Translations under genes and position numbers: made by a program
In this document: one piece after another, positions 16,665-24,399 of the stretch
Position numbering within the stretch: position 1 is the first letter of the stretch
Layout of the letters: each line of letters begins with the position of its first letter
The notes under the pieces: model-generated
What the model was told of the DNA's origin: nothing
Seen by the model: the letters and a program-made list of their open reading frames with translations, nothing else
Databases searched by the model: none
Origin: Streptomyces sp. NBC_00433
GTDB lineage: Bacteria > Actinomycetota > Actinomycetes > Streptomycetales > Streptomycetaceae
Assembly (NCBI GenBank): GCA_036015235.1
Contig: CP107926.1
Coordinates: 186,001 to 250,000 of the forward strand
DNA length: 64,000 nucleotides
Reading direction: 5' to 3'

Positions 16665-17123
16665 CTAGCGCCGGGACCCGGTCGGGTCCCCGCTGCGGGA
16701 ACGCCCCGCCCCACCCTCAAAACCCGCCGCGCCGTCCGGGGCCGCCGGCGCCGGAGACAGGGTCAAGAACTCCGTGACCCGCAGCACCTTCAACGCCAAC
16801 CGCAGACTCCGCCGGATACGCACCGTCCCGTCATCAGCCGCCAGCACCGGATCCACCAGAGCCACCCGGCGGCGACGCACCACCAACTCGCAACCACCCG
16901 CCGCCCGCACGTTCTTGACCCAGTCCGTCCCCGACCCGTACGGCAACGTCACCACATACGCACCCTGATGCCGGAAAACCTTCACCGGCGTCCGGTACTC
17001 CCGCCCCGACACCCGCCCCCGATGCACCACCAGCCCAAAACCCGGCATCCGCCCGAACAACGGACCCGCGACACGATTACCCAACGCCTTGTTGAACCGC
17101 GCCCAACCACGACCCAAAGTCAT
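16665..17123 (-). CDS. F420-type (Ddn-like) nitroreductase family oxidoreductase
   Basis: A 152-residue protein of the deazaflavin (F420)-dependent nitroreductase/Ddn family, split-barrel fold. The family signature HRGRVSGREYRTPVKVF lies at residues 33-49, followed by VVTLPYGSGTDWVKNVRAAG, which in relatives lines the F420 site. Members reduce quinones or enones with F420H2 and occur in aromatic polyketide clusters. The start is ATG 17123 with GAGGAG upstream. The C-terminal 25 residues are Gly/Arg/Ser-rich and unconserved. Its codons end more often in G or T (TTG Leu, GTG Val) than those of the PKS genes. It is isolated between repeat-rich gaps. Confidence 0.85.
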   Translation of the reverse strand: MTLGRGWARFNKALGNRVAGPLFGRMPGFGLVVHRGRVSGREYRTPVKVFRHQGAYVVTLPYGSGTDWVKNVRAAGGCELVVRRRRVALVDPVLAADDGTVRIRRSLRLALKVLRVTEFLTLSPAPAAPDGAAGFEGGAGRSRSGDPTGSRR

Positions 17124-17862
17124 AACAGGGGTACTCCTCACCCGAAGACACCCCCACCCCCACCCCACAACCCCCGGGCAGAACGCACAGGCATCAAAAC
17201 GTCAGCCCCCCACAACCCCCAAGGGACCCAACCCACAAGACCACACCGAACAACCACCACACCAGCCGGCCAGACAGCCGGACCGGCAGCCAGACACCCA
17301 GCAACCCCACCACAAGCGAACCCACCCCGACCGACACCACCCCCGCACCGCCACGCCACGCCACACACACCGCAACACCCCGACGAGCACGGCAACACCA
17401 CAACAGCCACAACAGCCACACACACCGGACAACAGACTCCGGCAGACACCCCGACACCGGCAGGTTCCGGCAGGTTCCGGCAGACATCGCGAACCTGCGG
17501 ATACCACCGGCTTCAGCGGGCACACGCCAGGTTGCAGGGCAACCAACACCAGGACCCGCCAGACACCACCGCCAGGCTCAGCACGTACCACCAGGCCACT
17601 CGGCCGGCACCACGACACGCGCCAGGCTCCCACACGCCTCGCAAAGCCCCACAGGCCGCGACACGCACCACCGGCCGGCCCCGCCAGACGCCACGACACA
17701 CACCCGCCACACCACAGCGCCCAACACCACGCCACGCCCCGCCCCGGCCCGGCCCGGCCCGGCCCGCAACCCCACACTGCGAGCACCGCGACACCCCGGA
17801 CGAGCACGGCAACACCGCAACAGCCACACGGCAGCCCGCAAGAAGCACCAGCACCCGGCCGA

Positions 17863-17964
17863 CACCGCCAGCCCGCAGAAACCACCAGGACCCGGCCGAC
17901 ACCGCCAGGACCCGGCAGGCACCCGCCAGGACCCAGCGGGCACCGCGACGCTCAGTCGGCACCG
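17863..17964. repeat. Duplicated block with one 21-bp unit (copy 1)
   Basis: The block begins CACCGCCAGCCCGCAGAAAC and ends CTCAGTCGGCACCG. It contains a single 21-bp unit (an ACCCGGCAGG followed by CACCCGCCAGG). The same block appears at 18072-18215 with three such units. Confidence 0.9.
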
Positions 17965-18071
17965 ACACGCTCACCCGGCACCACCACACCCCGGCACGCA
18001 CCGCCCACCGCGGGCACCACCAGGTTCCGGTGGACATCACGAAACGGCCGGCAGCACCAAGACACGGCAGC

Positions 18072-18215
18072 CACCGCCAGCCCGCAGAAACCACCAGGAC
18101 CCGGCCGACACCGCCAGGACCCGGCAGGCACCCGCCAGGACCCGGCAGGCACCCGCCAGGACCCGGCAGGCACCCGCCAGGTCCCAGCGGGCACCGCGAC
18201 GCTCAGTCGGCACCG
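18072..18215. repeat. Duplicated block with three 21-bp units (copy 2)
   Basis: Same ends as the block at 17863-17964 but 42 bp longer. The extra length is exactly two additional 21-bp units; ACCCGGCAGG starts at 18119, 18140 and 18161. This is what replication slippage after duplication would produce. Confidence 0.9.
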
Positions 18216-18406
18216 CCCCGGGCCCAGCCTACGGCCCAGGGCCCCGGCGAACGGGGCCCGGGGCGGGCGCCCCGCGAACCGGGCGGAACCCCGCCCCGAG
18301 GGCCGGGAACCCGGGAACGGGCGCGCACCCCGCCCCGAAGGGCCGGGGCACCCGGCGAGGGACACCCCGGGAACCCGGCGGCCCGGGAGCACCCCGGGCC
18401 GGGGAC

Positions 18407-18472
18407 CGGGGGGGTCGGGGCCGGGGGGGTCGGGCCGGGGGGGTCGGGCCGGGGGGGTCGGGTGGGGGTGGG
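18407..18472. repeat. 14-bp G-tract repeat (GGGGGGGTCGGGCC)
   Basis: About four copies of a 14-bp unit with a G7 run. The plus strand could form a G-quadruplex. The array ends directly at the stop codon of the flavin reductase gene, so the mRNA of that gene would carry a C-rich 3' end. Confidence 0.88.
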
Positions 18473-19135
18473 TCAGCCGTCCCACCTGGCGTACGCCGCG
18501 CGCAACTCCTCCTCCAAGCGGCCGAAAGACCCCTCGAAGAACGTCAGCGGCTCCTGCCGGCGCCGGTGCACACCCAACTCCACGACCTCGCCCACCACGA
18601 TCATGTGATCACCGCCCGGATACTCCGCACGGACATCACAATCCATATACGCCAGCGACTCACCCAGCACCGGCACCCCCCGCGCACTCCACGCCGAGAA
18701 CACCCGCCCCGCAGCCGGCGCCTGCCTCCCTGCGAAGACCTGCGCCAACTGCTCATGACGACGCGCCAGCAGATTCACCGCGAACCGCCCGCCACGCGTC
18801 AACTCCCCGCGCAGCCGCGACTCACGATGGATACAGAACAACACCAGCGGCGGATCCAACGACACCGACGTGAACGAGTTCACCGTCGTCCCGTCACCGT
18901 CCTCGCCCTCACCCGCCGAGATCACCGTCACCCCCGTGACGAACATCCCGCACACCCGCCGCAACGACCGCCCGTCCGCGGGAAACACATGATGCGCCGC
19001 CTCGACCACCCCGTCCGCACCCACACCCGCACCCACCGGCACGGACGCCCCCGCCGGCGCCGGCGCGGAGGCCGACGCGGGAGCGGACGCGGGAGCGCCG
19101 GCCGCGGAAGCGCCCGGCCCCGCCCCGGACACCAC
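18473..19135 (-). CDS. HpaC-type flavin reductase with Ala/Pro-rich N-terminus
   Basis: A 220-residue protein. Residues about 50-210 are a flavin reductase (split-barrel, HpaC/ActVB-like) domain: RRVCGMFVTGVTVISA, then NSFTSVSLDPPLVLFCI and a late GDHMIVVGEVVEL with the conserved His. It supplies FADH2 or FMNH2 to a two-component oxygenase, most likely the halogenase-like enzyme just upstream. Residues 1-45 are a low-complexity Ala/Pro/Ser/Gly stretch, longer than usual for the family. The start is taken as GTG 19135, overlapping the upstream TAG (TAGTG); GTG 19132 is equally possible. The stop adjoins a 14-bp G-tract repeat. Confidence 0.88.
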   Translation of the reverse strand: MVSGAGPGASAAGAPASAPASASAPAPAGASVPVGAGVGADGVVEAAHHVFPADGRSLRRVCGMFVTGVTVISAGEGEDGDGTTVNSFTSVSLDPPLVLFCIHRESRLRGELTRGGRFAVNLLARRHEQLAQVFAGRQAPAAGRVFSAWSARGVPVLGESLAYMDCDVRAEYPGGDHMIVVGEVVELGVHRRRQEPLTFFEGSFGRLEEELRAAYARWDG

Positions 19136-20796
19136 TAGAGCAGCTTCCGCGCACGCGGACCGGCCTTGACCCCGCCGGACACCACGAAACGGGTCAGCTT
19201 CCGCATATCCGGACCCGCCGAGAACAACCCCCACCGCACGAACCGCGCCACATGCAGCGTGTTCGGCGCGACGAACCGCGTCGCCGGATCCTTCCACCCG
19301 AACGTCGGATTCACCTCCGGGCTGTCCTGCACCACCTTCAAGATGATGTCCGCAGCCTCGTCACCGGTCAGCTCACCGACCTCGTACTTCTCACACGTCT
19401 CCGCCGTCACCTCGAGAATACGCTGGAACGTCGTACTCTCCGGCCACCACAACCCCGGATTCTCCGTCTTCTCCAACGCCTGGAAATGCTTGTTGTCCCC
19501 GTCCACCACATACCGCAGCCGCGCACCGGTCAACCGCATCACACCCGGAGTGATGAAACACCCCCACACCCGGAACACCGCATTCCACAACCGGAAGTGC
19601 GAGAACGAGATCAACGCACTGTTCACCAGATCGTCGTTGAAGTCCAGCAGACCCGCCTCGAGCTTCTCCACATACTCGAACCGCTCCTCGGAGAAGTCAT
19701 CGTCCTTCAACGCCTGCAACACCCGCGACGCCAGAGCGTCCACGACCTCCATCGTGTTCGACAGCCCACGCGAGAACAACGGGTCGATGAACCCCGCCGC
19801 ATGCGACATCAAACACCACCGGTAACCCACCGACTTCCGCGACGAATACTGCAACCGCCCCGTCGACACCCACTCACGCACCGGCCGCGCACCCTCGAAC
19901 TGCCGCTTGATCGCCGGATACTTCTCCAGGAACGAATCGAACTCCTCCTGCGGCGTCACACCCTCCGGCTTCGGATACACCCGCTCGTCCAACTGCAGAC
20001 CCACACTCACCAACGGATTCTTCGACTTCTTGTAGTTGTTGAACGGGATGATCCACAACCACCCCCGGTCGATCATGTGATGCATCGTCCCCTTGTGCCA
20101 CTTGATCGGCGGACGATGCTCCCGCGGAACATCCACCACATCATCGTACGGCTTGATCCCGATGTAATGATTGAACAACGACCGCGAATGATGCTTGAAC
20201 CGCGCCGGCTTCTCCCGCAGATCAAACTTCTCCGCCAACAACGAACGGAACCCCGAAGCATCGATCAGATACCTCGCCCGGAACACCTCACCATTCGCCC
20301 CCGTCACCGTCACACCATCCGCATCGAACTCCAGATCCTCAGCCCGCCACTGCTGACGAACCTCCACCCCATACCGCACCGCCGTATGGAACATCCACGA
20401 ATCCGTGTCCTGCCGGAACATATGCGAATTCTGCGCCAACACCCGCGGAATCGCGAACTGCGTCGACTCCGCCGGATCCGGCTCCACACCCACCACATGC
20501 CGCTGAAAACCAAAATGCACCTTCACCCCATGCGAAGGCCCCACCACACGATTCGTCACCCCCACCTTCGCCAACGACGCCAACTCCGGCACCCCATACC
20601 GCTCCGCCAGAATATGCAACCACTCCGCCAACTGCGGCGTCTGCGACTCACCGATCGCCATCCGCGGATGCGACCCCGCATCCACCAACACCACACTCAC
20701 ACCCTGCGACGCCAACACCGTCGCAACCGTCGACCCCGCCAACCCCGAACCCAACACAAACACATCACACACCCGCACCCCACCAACACCCACCAT
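19135..20796 (-). CDS. Flavin-dependent halogenase-like monooxygenase 2
   Basis: A 553-residue homologue of the protein encoded at 3273-4892, sharing FNHYIGIKPYDD-, LQLDERVYPKPEG- and SHAAGFIDPLFSRGL-type blocks. GSGLAG at 16-21 is the FAD motif, AIGESQTP at 47-54 the GES segment, GWLWIIPF the halogenase WxWxIP motif and Lys92 (HGVKVHFGF) the candidate catalytic lysine. ATG 20796 has GAGGGGAG seven bases upstream; a GTG one codon earlier is possible. It is coupled to an HpaC-type flavin reductase. Codon use is distinctive: many TTG leucines and T- or G-ending codons, unlike halogenase 1, which suggests separate acquisition. A second halogenation or a different oxidation are both possible. Confidence 0.78.
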   Translation of the reverse strand: MVGVGGVRVCDVFVLGSGLAGSTVATVLASQGVSVVLVDAGSHPRMAIGESQTPQLAEWLHILAERYGVPELASLAKVGVTNRVVGPSHGVKVHFGFQRHVVGVEPDPAESTQFAIPRVLAQNSHMFRQDTDSWMFHTAVRYGVEVRQQWRAEDLEFDADGVTVTGANGEVFRARYLIDASGFRSLLAEKFDLREKPARFKHHSRSLFNHYIGIKPYDDVVDVPREHRPPIKWHKGTMHHMIDRGWLWIIPFNNYKKSKNPLVSVGLQLDERVYPKPEGVTPQEEFDSFLEKYPAIKRQFEGARPVREWVSTGRLQYSSRKSVGYRWCLMSHAAGFIDPLFSRGLSNTMEVVDALASRVLQALKDDDFSEERFEYVEKLEAGLLDFNDDLVNSALISFSHFRLWNAVFRVWGCFITPGVMRLTGARLRYVVDGDNKHFQALEKTENPGLWWPESTTFQRILEVTAETCEKYEVGELTGDEAADIILKVVQDSPEVNPTFGWKDPATRFVAPNTLHVARFVRWGLFSAGPDMRKLTRFVVSGGVKAGPRARKLL

Positions 20797-20919
20797 CACA
20801 CAACTCCCCTCACAGAGAACCGAATACCAGTCAGCGACACGTACTCACGTACCAACCCGAACAACACCGTCGGCCACCACGGGAAATGCGGGTGGATGGC
20901 CGGGCGGATCACCGGCCGG

Positions 20920-21237
20920 TCAGGCCCGACGCGATCCCGTGACGCTGATCTTCGGCAGCAGCCGGCTGACCTTGGAATAGCCGGACAGGGTGTCACCGGC
21001 GAAGGTGACGTCGAATTCGAGGTTCAGCTTCGCGGGCTTGGTCACCGACTGGCGCCAGGTCACCTGGCGGCCCTCCGGGGTCTCCTTGCTGACCACATTC
21101 GCCAGCGACACCGTCTCGGCATCGCTGGCGGCGGTGCCGGCGATGAGGCCCGCGGTGTCGGTGAAGGTGTAGACGACCTTCAGGTCCCCCACCGGGGATT
21201 TCACGATCACGTCCCAGGTTCCGGCGATCGAACTCAC
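20920..21237 (-). CDS. Small protein of unknown function (lipocalin-like pattern)
   Basis: A 105-residue protein. SSIAGTWDVIVKSPVGDLKV at the N-terminus and alternating strands afterwards (VVYTFTDTAGLIAGTA, LNLEFDVTFAGDTLSG) suggest a small beta barrel of the kind that binds hydrophobic ligands. There is no signal peptide or membrane segment. The start is GTG 21237, seven bases after AAAGGAAG. It is the first gene of the leftward polyketide region, behind two similar promoter-like sequences at 21383-21412 and 21561-21590. It resembles in style the unknown protein at 8567-8950. The function is unknown. Confidence 0.7.
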   Translation of the reverse strand: MSSIAGTWDVIVKSPVGDLKVVYTFTDTAGLIAGTAASDAETVSLANVVSKETPEGRQVTWRQSVTKPAKLNLEFDVTFAGDTLSGYSKVSRLLPKISVTGSRRA

Positions 21238-21382
21238 AGCGGCTTCCTTTCGGCAGCAGGAGCAGGAAAGCCCGCGCCCCGGACTCGATGACGAGCCGGG
21301 CTGCACGGGCTGGGTGGTGCTTTGAGGGGATCCGCGGGAGGCTGCCCGGTCCTGTTCCGGGCACAGCTCGACCGCCGGAAGT

Positions 21383-21412
21383 AGCGTGACATAAGCGGGC
21401 GAACCCCGTCAA
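21383..21412 (-). promoter_or_regulatory. Candidate promoter (TTGACG-18-CACGCT)
   Basis: On the minus strand TTGACG (21407-21412) is followed 18 bp later by CACGCT (21383-21388) within TGTCACGCTA. It lies about 145 bp upstream of the GTG at 21237. The same TGTCACG(A/C)TA context recurs in two other candidate promoters in the window. Confidence 0.5.
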
Positions 21413-21560
21413 TATCGCGTGATTCAGAGCATGAAAAAAGCGACGCAGAGTGCGCCGCCGGGATGTCCTGGCAGGTCGTCACACCGGCCGGGGATCCAGC
21501 CGGGACGATTCACCTGGAGGGACAGATTCGGATCGGGACACAAATCTGCCGTCGGTCGTT

Positions 21561-21590
21561 ATCGTGACACGCGCCCTGAGCCCACGTCAA
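21561..21590 (-). promoter_or_regulatory. Candidate promoter (TTGACG-18-CACGAT)
   Basis: On the minus strand TTGACG (21585-21590) and CACGAT (21561-21566), inside TGTCACGATA, are separated by 18 bp. It points at the same small gene as the element at 21383-21412, so the two could be tandem promoters of the leftward operon. Confidence 0.5.
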
Positions 21591-21628
21591 TCCCGGCTTT
21601 CACAGCGCCGGTCGGGCAGGCGCCGGCC

Positions 21629-22111
21629 TCACATCGGGGCGGCGGGCCACCCGGCGCGCCGGGCCGGCGGACGCTCCAGCAGCTCGGCGTCGATCCGTGC
21701 TGTCATCTCGGCCAGGGTGCGGCTGGTGACCGTCAGGTCCTCCGAGGGAATGCCCAGGTAGAGCCGGGTGATGGCCTCGTCGAACACGCCCCGGACCCGG
21801 CGCTGGAAATCCAGCCCCTCAGCGGTGGCACGGACCGGACATCCCCCGCCGGGCACGATCGCCAGCAGCCCGGCCGCGAGTAACTCGCCCACCACCGCGC
21901 CGGCGAGGTGCCGGTCCACCTTCGTGGCGATGGCCAACCGGGCTACCAGCCGGTCCCGGTCCAGCTCGTTCGGGCTCAAGGTGCTGATGTTGAGTGCGAT
22001 CCACTGCTGGTGCGAGGCGCCGGCCTCCCCCAGGACAGCGTCCAGCAGCGCCCGGTGGGCCGTCTCGGCCCTGCCGAGGACCCGCGGATCGAGGATCGGG
22101 CCAGTGGTCAT
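21629..22111 (-). CDS. MarR-type winged-helix regulator
   Basis: A 160-residue single-domain regulator. The helical core GRAETAHRALLDAVLGEAG is followed by a DNA-binding segment of the form LVARLAIATKVDRHLAGAVV and a wing LAIVPGGGCPVRATAEG, ending in a dimerisation helix. The pattern fits MarR/winged-helix proteins but is more divergent than the double MarR at 9224-10129. The start is ATG 22111 with AGGGAGC upstream. A clear promoter (TTGACG-16-TAAACA) and a small inverted repeat lie directly upstream. Its position at the head of the leftward polyketide genes suggests it controls them or itself. Confidence 0.7.
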   Translation of the reverse strand: MTTGPILDPRVLGRAETAHRALLDAVLGEAGASHQQWIALNISTLSPNELDRDRLVARLAIATKVDRHLAGAVVGELLAAGLLAIVPGGGCPVRATAEGLDFQRRVRGVFDEAITRLYLGIPSEDLTVTSRTLAEMTARIDAELLERPPARRAGWPAAPM

Positions 22112-22161
22112 GGCTGCTCCCTGTTCAGGCTCGGCGCCCAGGAGCGCCTAGGAGGAGACAA

Positions 22162-22189
22162 TGTTTAGCAGACCCAAGGGCTTCGTCAA
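22162..22189 (-). promoter_or_regulatory. Promoter of the MarR-type gene
   Basis: On the minus strand TTGACG (22184-22189) and TAAACA (22162-22167) are spaced by 16 bp. The -10 lies about 50 bp upstream of ATG 22111. Confidence 0.6.
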
Positions 22190-22192
22190 CGT

Positions 22193-22207
22193 CTGTCGTG
22201 ATGACAG
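22193..22207. promoter_or_regulatory. Inverted repeat CTGTC-5-GACAG, possible MarR operator
   Basis: A 15-bp inverted repeat with five-base arms lies 4 bp upstream of the -35 element of the MarR-type gene. This is a position compatible with autoregulation. Confidence 0.4.
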
Positions 22208-22823
22208 GGTTCTTCTCACTTCAGCCCTGCCAAAACCAGGCACGTCCCCGGGGGTGCGGGGACCGGCCGCGCGTCCGGCGCGGCAGCCCGTCCCGCGGCG
22301 CCGGACGCGCCAGGCGTCAGCGCAATCCAGGAGGTGTTCGTGGTCTCATCGCACCGGCTCGGTGCGAGGAGATGCCCGGCGTCCTGACCTGCCTCGTCAC
22401 GCGCCACGGCACGTGGCGGGCGGTCACCGGGCGGGGCCTCGGAACCGGAGCCGTATGAGATCGCGACTACCGCTCGACCGGCGGCTCACGCATACTGCGG
22501 ACAATCGAACCTCTACGGACCGACGTCCCGGAAGGTCGCGACAGCGGGCGAGCCGATCGCCCGTGGCCCGGCCCGCCGCGCCACCGAGGGGCCGGGGCGA
22601 CGCGGTGCTGCCCGCTCGTGCGCCACCCGTGTGCTGCCGTCCGTTCCGCCGTCCGTGCCGCAGCCTGTGTCCCACCTGGCGACCGGGGCCGGGGCTCTGT
22701 GTGTTCGCGGCGCTGCCGGGGCCGGACCTGTCCGAAGAACAGCGAGAACCCGGTCGAGAACTGTCATCGGCTACGAGCCGTTTTCATCCGAGCCCGTCCT
22801 CACTCGCTCCCCGGAGGTTTGTG

Positions 22824-24062
22824 GTGGTCTTCGCAGCCGACCGTGACAGTGACACTGCGCCCAGCAGGAGTGGGCCGCCGGGAACCTCGCTCCCCCACAC
22901 GGCCCGCTCGATCATGTCGATGGTGCTGGGCTGCTACCTGTGCATCGGCCTCATCGCCATCTACTCGGGCCGGCCCTCCGGCCTCGACTTCACCGTCGAG
23001 GCCTTTTTCGTCGGCGGCGTCGTCGCCATGCAGTATCTGCATTCGTCCTCGAACGCCGCCATGTGGACGCGCAAGCGCAGGACCTGGTCGCTGGGGGCCC
23101 AGGGGCTGTGCGTCTTCCTGCCGCTGGTCCTTTTCAACCAGAGGTGGGGCGGGGGCGCGGGATTCCTGGCCGGGTCCTGTCTGCTGCTGTTCAGCGGCCG
23201 GTGCGCGTGGGTCCTGTCCGTCGTCCCGACGGCGCTGGTCCTGCTCAGCTCCCTGCACGCCCGGGTGCCCTGGGAAATGACGCTCGGGTACATGGGCTGC
23301 GCGTTTCTCACCGGGCTGGTCGTCTACGGCATGAGCCGACTGTCGAACATGGTCGCCGAGGTCCATGCGGCGCGCGAGGAAATGGCGCGGATGGCCGTGA
23401 TGAAGGAGCGGCTGAGAATCGCTTCCGATCTGCACGACCTGCTCGGCTACAGCCTTTCCGCGATCGTCCTCAAAGGCGAGCTGACCCGGCGTCTGATCGA
23501 CTCCAACCCGGAGCGTGCGCTCACCGAGATCCGTTCGGTCCTGGAGATTTCACGGCAGGCGCTGTCCGACATCCGCACGGTGGCCCAGGGCTACCGGGAC
23601 ATGTCGCTGGTGGCCGAGGCCGCATCCGCGCAGGCGCTGCTGGCCGCCGCCGGCATCGAGACGGCGGTCTCCATCGAGGTCGGCGCTCTCCCCCGGGTCC
23701 AGGACACCATCCTGGCCACCGCGCTGCGCGAGGGGGTGACGAACATGCTGCGGCACGGCGACGTCCGCGGCTGCGAGATATCCGCTGTCCGGGACGGCCG
23801 CGCGGTCCGCCTGGAGATGGTCAACGACGGCTTGCGGCAGCCTGCGGGGGCCGCGGTCCCGGCGCGTGCCGGGATGGGGCTCGAGAGCATCGAGCGCAGG
23901 GTGTCGTCGGTGGGCGGCTCTGTGTCGACGTCGATCACCGAGGACGGACGCTTCCATCTCGTGGTGACGGTCCTGCTGGACGGCGCCGGGAAGGGCCCTT
24001 TCCTGGCGGCCGCGGGGCGGAACGGAACCGGGTCGACCGTCGGCCGGCAGGGGCGGCGGTGA
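22824..24062 (+). CDS. Orphan NarL-type sensor histidine kinase
   Basis: A 412-residue membrane kinase. After about 25 residues it has four to five hydrophobic segments (for example VLGCYLCIGLIAIYSG and LVVYGMSRLS), then a coiled region and a HisKA_3 phosphoacceptor SDLHDLLGYSLSAIVLKGEL, with phospho-His in DLHD. The ATPase N box is ALREGVTNMLRHGD and the G box RAGMGLESIERR. The start is chosen as GTG 22824, six bases after GGAGG; GTG 22821 is the alternative. No response regulator gene is adjacent. The last 25 residues are Gly/Arg-rich. It could signal to a distant LuxR-type regulator; a link to the cluster is suggested only by location. Confidence 0.85.
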   Translation: MVFAADRDSDTAPSRSGPPGTSLPHTARSIMSMVLGCYLCIGLIAIYSGRPSGLDFTVEAFFVGGVVAMQYLHSSSNAAMWTRKRRTWSLGAQGLCVFLPLVLFNQRWGGGAGFLAGSCLLLFSGRCAWVLSVVPTALVLLSSLHARVPWEMTLGYMGCAFLTGLVVYGMSRLSNMVAEVHAAREEMARMAVMKERLRIASDLHDLLGYSLSAIVLKGELTRRLIDSNPERALTEIRSVLEISRQALSDIRTVAQGYRDMSLVAEAASAQALLAAAGIETAVSIEVGALPRVQDTILATALREGVTNMLRHGDVRGCEISAVRDGRAVRLEMVNDGLRQPAGAAVPARAGMGLESIERRVSSVGGSVSTSITEDGRFHLVVTVLLDGAGKGPFLAAAGRNGTGSTVGRQGRR

Positions 24063-24063
24063 G

Positions 24064-24080
24064 GCGGGGCCGGACCCCGC
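24064..24080. terminator. Hairpin between convergent genes
   Basis: GCGGGG, a five-base loop, then CCCCGC lies between the kinase stop (24062) and the HTH gene stop (24085). It is a compact stem usable in both directions. Confidence 0.5.
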
Positions 24081-24084
24081 GGGC

Positions 24085-24399
24085 CTAGCGGCGGCCCGTC
24101 CGGGGCGCCTGCGCGGCGGGCGGGGCGGTCTCTGCGGACGGCGCGGCGTCATCGGTCCCGCCGCCGGCGGGACCCTTGCCCCGGCCCGCGGCCGAGCGGG
24201 CCTCGGCCAGCGCCAGCAGCTCCTCCAGGTCGTACTCGGCCCGTCCGGGCCTGCCGTGGCGGGTGAGCTTCCCGCGGCTGGCCCATTTGCGCACGGTGGC
24301 CTCGGTGACCCCCAGGGCCAGGGCGGCGAGTTGGGTGGGTACGGTACGCGGCGGCACCGAGGGGACGGTACGCGGAGGCACCGCGGGGACCCCGGTCAC
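24085..24399 (-). CDS. Small helix-turn-helix (MerR-like/excisionase fold) protein
   Basis: A 104-residue protein with an HTH of the MerR/excisionase type in the middle: QLAALALGVTEATVRKWASR followed by GKLTRHGRPGRAEYDLEELL. The N-terminus has a duplicated PPRTVP unit, and the last 35 residues are a disordered Ala/Gly/Pro tail. The start is GTG 24399, overlapping the upstream stop as GTGA. The pair of this gene with an OvmZ-like gene is a recurring Streptomyces arrangement by recall. It should bind DNA; targets are unknown. Confidence 0.7.
   Translation of the reverse strand: MTGVPAVPPRTVPSVPPRTVPTQLAALALGVTEATVRKWASRGKLTRHGRPGRAEYDLEELLALAEARSAAGRGKGPAGGGTDDAAPSAETAPPAAQAPRTGRR

Larger units (their letters stand above)
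17124..18472. other. Repeat-rich intergenic region, no supported gene
   Basis: A 1.35-kb gap between the flavin reductase gene and the Ddn-like gene, both minus strand. The plus strand is C/A-rich (CCACAACC, CACCGCC words) up to about 18210 and G-rich from 18400. It includes a duplicated block (17863-17964 and 18072-18215), a GGCCC pentanucleotide run near 17746-17765, a repeated CAGGTTCCGG decamer near 17461-17480, a second duplicated string GACGAGCACGGCAACACC (about 17383 and 17796), and a 14-bp G-tract repeat at its right end. No gene is supported. Confidence 0.75.
21238..21628. other. Upstream regulatory region of the leftward polyketide genes
   Basis: A 391-bp gap without a gene. It carries two promoter-like elements on the minus strand (21383-21412 and 21561-21590). 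It is less GC-rich around 21405-21440, as expected for a promoter region. Confidence 0.6.
22112..22823. other. Divergent intergenic region, no gene seen
   Basis: A 712-bp gap between the MarR-type gene (minus) and the sensor kinase (plus). The left end carries the regulator's promoter and an inverted repeat. The rest is GC-rich with no supported gene; the open frame that continues upstream of the kinase is Arg/Pro-rich and lacks protein-like composition. Confidence 0.6.

Noticed and set aside
13517..18472. Possible insertion element or transposon explaining the repeats
   Set aside because: No transposase, integrase, terminal inverted repeats or target duplications could be found; the 130-bp repeats are direct and enclose only a glyoxalase-fold gene.
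15681..18873. Very long plus-strand open frames rich in Pro, Thr, Arg and His
   Set aside because: They run across repeat arrays and antisense to the Ddn-like gene; composition follows the C/A-rich repeats.
22161..22823. In-frame extension of the histidine kinase to 22161
   Set aside because: The added 220 residues are Arg/Pro-rich without membrane or sensor features, and a good ribosome binding site precedes GTG 22824.
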